9,407 bases of DNA from Actinomycetales bacterium (GTDB taxonomy: Bacteria; Actinomycetota; Actinomycetes; Actinomycetales; Microbacteriaceae), in NCBI GenBank assembly GCA_015655255.1, contig JAATFJ010000043.1:1-9407 (forward strand), read 5' to 3'. The notes beneath the pieces are model-generated. The model saw only the letters and a program-made list of their open reading frames with translations, made no database searches and had not been told where the DNA came from. Every line of letters begins with the position of its first letter. The stretch's first letter is position 1. Position numbers and translations under genes: made by a program. Of the stretch, positions 7,018-9,407 are shown in pieces.

Positions 7018-7827
7018 ATGAGATGGCGCTGGACGGACGAGGGATGGACGGTGGCACCCGCGGCGGACGATGCCTGGGTCGTGGACTCCTTCCTCCTCGA
7101 TGAAGGCTTCGTCGCCGCGCGGGAGGCACACGAGCAGCGCTTCCTGACCGCATGCGCGAGCGAATCCATGGGAATCACCGAGGCACGGCTGTCGGGGTTC
7201 TGGGAGGCGGTCTGGCGACGGCTTCCACAGGAAGGACGAGGATTCCCGCGGGTCGAGGCGCATCGCGGCGACCCCGCCGCGCTCGTCCTGTGGATGCGCC
7301 TCGCACCGCCGCTCACGGAGCAGGTGCGTCTGTGGGTTCCCCGCGCCCCGGACCCCCGGGAGCATCCGCGGATCAAAGGTCCCGACCTCGTCGCCTTGGC
7401 GCGGCTCCGGGCAGAGGCTGTCCGGCAGGGTGCGGACGATGCCGTGCTCTGGGGCGCGGACGGGGATATCCGCGAGACCGCGCATTCCGCGCTGCTCTGG
7501 TGGCGCGGAGATACGCTGTGCCATCCCGGCGCGGACACGCTCACCCTGCCGAGCATCACCGCGCAGCGCGTCCTCGCTGCCGCGCGCGCCGCAGGCATCG
7601 CGGTGACGGAGGACCGCCTCGCGCTCGCCGCGGCGGCGGAGGTCGAGCTGTGGACGGTCAACGCGCTGCACGGGATCCGTCCCGTGGTCTCCTGGCAGTA
7701 TCCTGGCGAGGAACCCGTTCTTCTTCCGGTTGACGCCGCTCGCGTGCGCCGGTTCCGATGCGCGGTCCGTACCGTGGCGGACCCGACGACGCCCCAGGAG
7801 TGCCGTGCGAACGATCCTCGTCGATAA
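7018..7827 (+). CDS. Class IV PLP aminotransferase, probable aminodeoxychorismate lyase (PabC)
   Basis: PabC-type enzymes are PLP-dependent lyases that release pyruvate from 4-amino-4-deoxychorismate to give p-aminobenzoate for folate. The product has 269 residues (280 from the alternative ATG at 6985), normal for class IV aminotransferases. Numbered from ATG 7018, HPRIKGPDL at 116-124 carries the likely PLP lysine K120. GADDAVLWGADGDIRETAHSALLWW at 138-162 matches the family's acidic-Gly-x-x-Glu segment with E153, and LTLPSITAQRVLAAA at 175-189 matches the phosphate-binding region. ELWTVNALHGIRPVVSW at 210-226 is the usual C-terminal motif. The first 80 residues are divergent. Its last 23 bases overlap a PabA-PabB fusion gene, which argues strongly for the lyase role over branched-chain or D-amino-acid transamination. 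Specificity cannot be read from sequence alone. Confidence 0.85.
   Translation: MRWRWTDEGWTVAPAADDAWVVDSFLLDEGFVAAREAHEQRFLTACASESMGITEARLSGFWEAVWRRLPQEGRGFPRVEAHRGDPAALVLWMRLAPPLTEQVRLWVPRAPDPREHPRIKGPDLVALARLRAEAVRQGADDAVLWGADGDIRETAHSALLWWRGDTLCHPGADTLTLPSITAQRVLAAARAAGIAVTEDRLALAAAAEVELWTVNALHGIRPVVSWQYPGEEPVLLPVDAARVRRFRCAVRTVADPTTPQECRANDPRR
7796..7800 (+). promoter_or_regulatory. Ribosome-binding site for the pabAB GTG start
   Basis: AGGAG lies four bases before GTG 7805, inside the end of the aminotransferase gene. It supports GTG 7805, which gives the standard glutamine amidotransferase N terminus VRTILVDNYDSYSYNL. Confidence 0.75.
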
Positions 7828-9407
7828 CTACGACTCCTACAGTTACAATCTCTTCCCGCTCCTCGCGGCGACATTCGGCGAGGAACCGCTCGTCCTCGCC
7901 AACGATGCCGAGGAGTGGGCGACGCTGGATCTCTCCGGATTCGCCGCCGCCGTCATCTCCCCGGGGCCCGGGACGCCGGAGGTCGCGGCCGATCGGGGGA
8001 CCGCCCTCGACCGTCTCTTCGCCGCCGACATCCCCGTCCTCGGCGTCTGCTTCGGGCATCAGGCCCTCGGCTGGATCTGCGGCGCCGATGTCGTGCGGGC
8101 TCCGCAACCCCGCCACGGTCATCTCGCCCGCATCCGCCACACCGGTACCGAACTGTTCCGCGGGCTGCCGCAGGACTTCACGGCTGTGCGCTATCACTCA
8201 CTGTGCCTCGTCGAACCCCTCCCCACGGAGCTTGAAGCCACCGCGTGGGCGGACGATGGCGTCATCATGGGCATGCGGCACCGGGAGAAGCCCTGGTGGG
8301 GCGTGCAGTTCCATCCCGAGTCCGTGGCGACGGAGCATGGGACCGCCCTGCTCGCGAACTTCGCCGAACTCGTCCGGCAGCGGCGGGGCGGTTCCTCGAC
8401 CCGCCCCGCACGCACGCTCCGCCAGCGCGCTCTGGAGCTCTCGATCCCCACGGAAGTGCTCTTCGACGAGATCTTCGCCGACAGACCGTTCGCCTTCTGG
8501 CTCGACAGCAGCCTCCCCGGCCCGGGTGGTGCCCGCTTCTCCTTCCTCGGCGATGCCGGCGGTCCCCTGGGCGAACTCCTGCGCGCCGAGGTGGGGACCG
8601 GGCGTGTGGAAGTGCTCGACGGACAGGGTGAGCCGCGGCGTACCGAGGAGGGGACGATCTTCGATGTCCTCGATGCGCGTCTCCGCGACAACAAGCTGCC
8701 CGCGGAGCCCGGTATCCCCTTCGACCTCACGAGCGGCTACGTCGGCTACTTCGGCTATGAGCTGAAGGCCGAGTGCGGTGGCGCTCCCGCGCACCGCTCC
8801 GAGCGCCCCGACGCGCTCTGGATGCTCGCGACGCGCGTCATCGCGGTCGATCACGACGCGGGACGGATCCACCTCTTCGCGCTCGCCGACGACTCCGATG
8901 ACGGGGCGCGCGCGGCCCTGCGTTGGCTGGACGAGACCGCAGCATGCATCGGGGCGCTGCACGGGCAGCCAGTGCCCGCCCTGCCCGAGGAAGAGGATCC
9001 GTCCGTCGACATCGCGGCGCTCCTGCATCGTCCGCGGGCGCGCTACCTCCGCGACATCGAGGACAGCCTCGCGCAGCTTCGCGCGGGGGAGAGCTACGAG
9101 ATCTGCCTCACCGACACGGTCGAGCTGCCCTTCTCTGGACGGCCACTCGAAGCCTACCGGCGGCTGCGGCGCCGCAATCCCGCGCCCTATGCCGCGTATC
9201 TGCGCTTCGGTGACATCCATGTCCTGTCCTCTTCCTCGGAGCGCTACCTGAAGATCGATCCGCAGGGGGTCGTCGAATCGCGCCCCATCAAGGGGACCGC
9301 ACCGCGCAGCGCTGATCCGCAGGAGGATGCGGCCCTCGCCGCCGATCTCGTCGTGAGCCCCAAGACGCGCGCGGAGAACCTCATGATCGTCGATCTCATC
9401 CGCAATG
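7805..9407 (+). CDS. pabAB: Aminodeoxychorismate synthase, fused PabA-PabB, 3'-truncated by the window edge
   Basis: The enzyme makes 4-amino-4-deoxychorismate from chorismate and glutamine, the first step from chorismate to p-aminobenzoate. The frame is open from GTG 7805 to the window end, 534 codons, with no stop. The glutamine amidotransferase domain covers about 1-192, with ISPGPGTPE at 51-59, the nucleophile elbow GVCFGHQALG at 80-89 (C82), RYHSL at 129-133, and H170/E172 in GVQFHPES. A short Arg-rich linker leads to the chorismate-binding domain from about 205. That domain has SGYVGYFGYELK, AGESYEICLTDTVELPF, and ESRPIKGTAPR with K496. Lysine in PIKGT is typical of aminodeoxychorismate synthase, whereas anthranilate synthase has Ala (PIAGT). 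The last residues, SPKTRAENLMIVDLIRN, are the conserved PabB/TrpE active-site stretch, so roughly 100-150 residues are missing. It overlaps the preceding lyase gene by 23 bases. Confidence 0.94.
   Translation, partial: MRTILVDNYDSYSYNLFPLLAATFGEEPLVLANDAEEWATLDLSGFAAAVISPGPGTPEVAADRGTALDRLFAADIPVLGVCFGHQALGWICGADVVRAPQPRHGHLARIRHTGTELFRGLPQDFTAVRYHSLCLVEPLPTELEATAWADDGVIMGMRHREKPWWGVQFHPESVATEHGTALLANFAELVRQRRGGSSTRPARTLRQRALELSIPTEVLFDEIFADRPFAFWLDSSLPGPGGARFSFLGDAGGPLGELLRAEVGTGRVEVLDGQGEPRRTEEGTIFDVLDARLRDNKLPAEPGIPFDLTSGYVGYFGYELKAECGGAPAHRSERPDALWMLATRVIAVDHDAGRIHLFALADDSDDGARAALRWLDETAACIGALHGQPVPALPEEEDPSVDIAALLHRPRARYLRDIEDSLAQLRAGESYEICLTDTVELPFSGRPLEAYRRLRRRNPAPYAAYLRFGDIHVLSSSSERYLKIDPQGVVESRPIKGTAPRSADPQEDAALAADLVVSPKTRAENLMIVDLIRN

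Noticed and set aside
7758..8765. A 335-codon + strand frame overlapping the start of pabAB
   Set aside because: Its Ser/Pro/Arg-rich translation has no family motif, while the alternative frame from GTG 7805 gives unmistakable PabA and PabB motifs across the same DNA.

Overview
The window is about 9.4 kb of high-GC DNA, most likely from the chromosome of an actinobacterium. Three things point that way: strong GC preference at third codon positions, the gene order hrcA-dnaJ-rsmE-hinT-phoH-ybeY-CNNM/CorC-era (a conserved actinobacterial housekeeping cluster), and what looks like a leaderless TANNNT-type promoter. A member of the Microbacteriaceae, such as Microbacterium, is my best guess; this is inference without a database search. 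Every gene is on the + strand. I see no RNA genes, insertion sequences, CRISPR arrays or prophage genes.

Region 1 (1-2804) holds the heat-shock and ribosome block. It contains the 3' part of hrcA (repressor of the heat-shock regulon, its start lying before the window), dnaJ (Hsp40 co-chaperone, GTG start) and rsmE (16S rRNA m3U1498 methyltransferase). The genes are tightly spaced and probably form one transcript. The first zinc repeat of DnaJ has an unusual Gly-to-Cys change.

Region 2 (2805-2941) is the only sizeable gap. It holds a large, nearly perfect inverted repeat whose loop contains further palindromes, then a G-rich tract, then a -10 hexamer placed so that transcription should start at or next to the hinT ATG.

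Region 3 (2942-6977) is a second, very compact operon: hinT (HIT-family nucleotide hydrolase), phoH (PhoH-like ATPase; I place its start at a TTG overlapping the end of hinT), ybeY (endoribonuclease for rRNA maturation), a CNNM/CorC membrane protein with CBS domains, and era (GTPase for 30S assembly). All four junctions overlap, three of them as ATGA, so translation is probably coupled. PhoH, YbeY and Era all relate to RNA or ribosome metabolism.

Region 4 (6978-9407) is a p-aminobenzoate/folate module: a class IV PLP aminotransferase resembling aminodeoxychorismate lyase (PabC), overlapping by 23 bases a fused PabA-PabB aminodeoxychorismate synthase that starts at GTG and runs off the right edge. 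Together these would make pABA from chorismate and glutamine.

The window is mostly ordinary core genome. I found no convincing new system. The points worth a second look are the intergenic repeat/promoter region, the DnaJ zinc-site variant and the unusual starts and overlaps.
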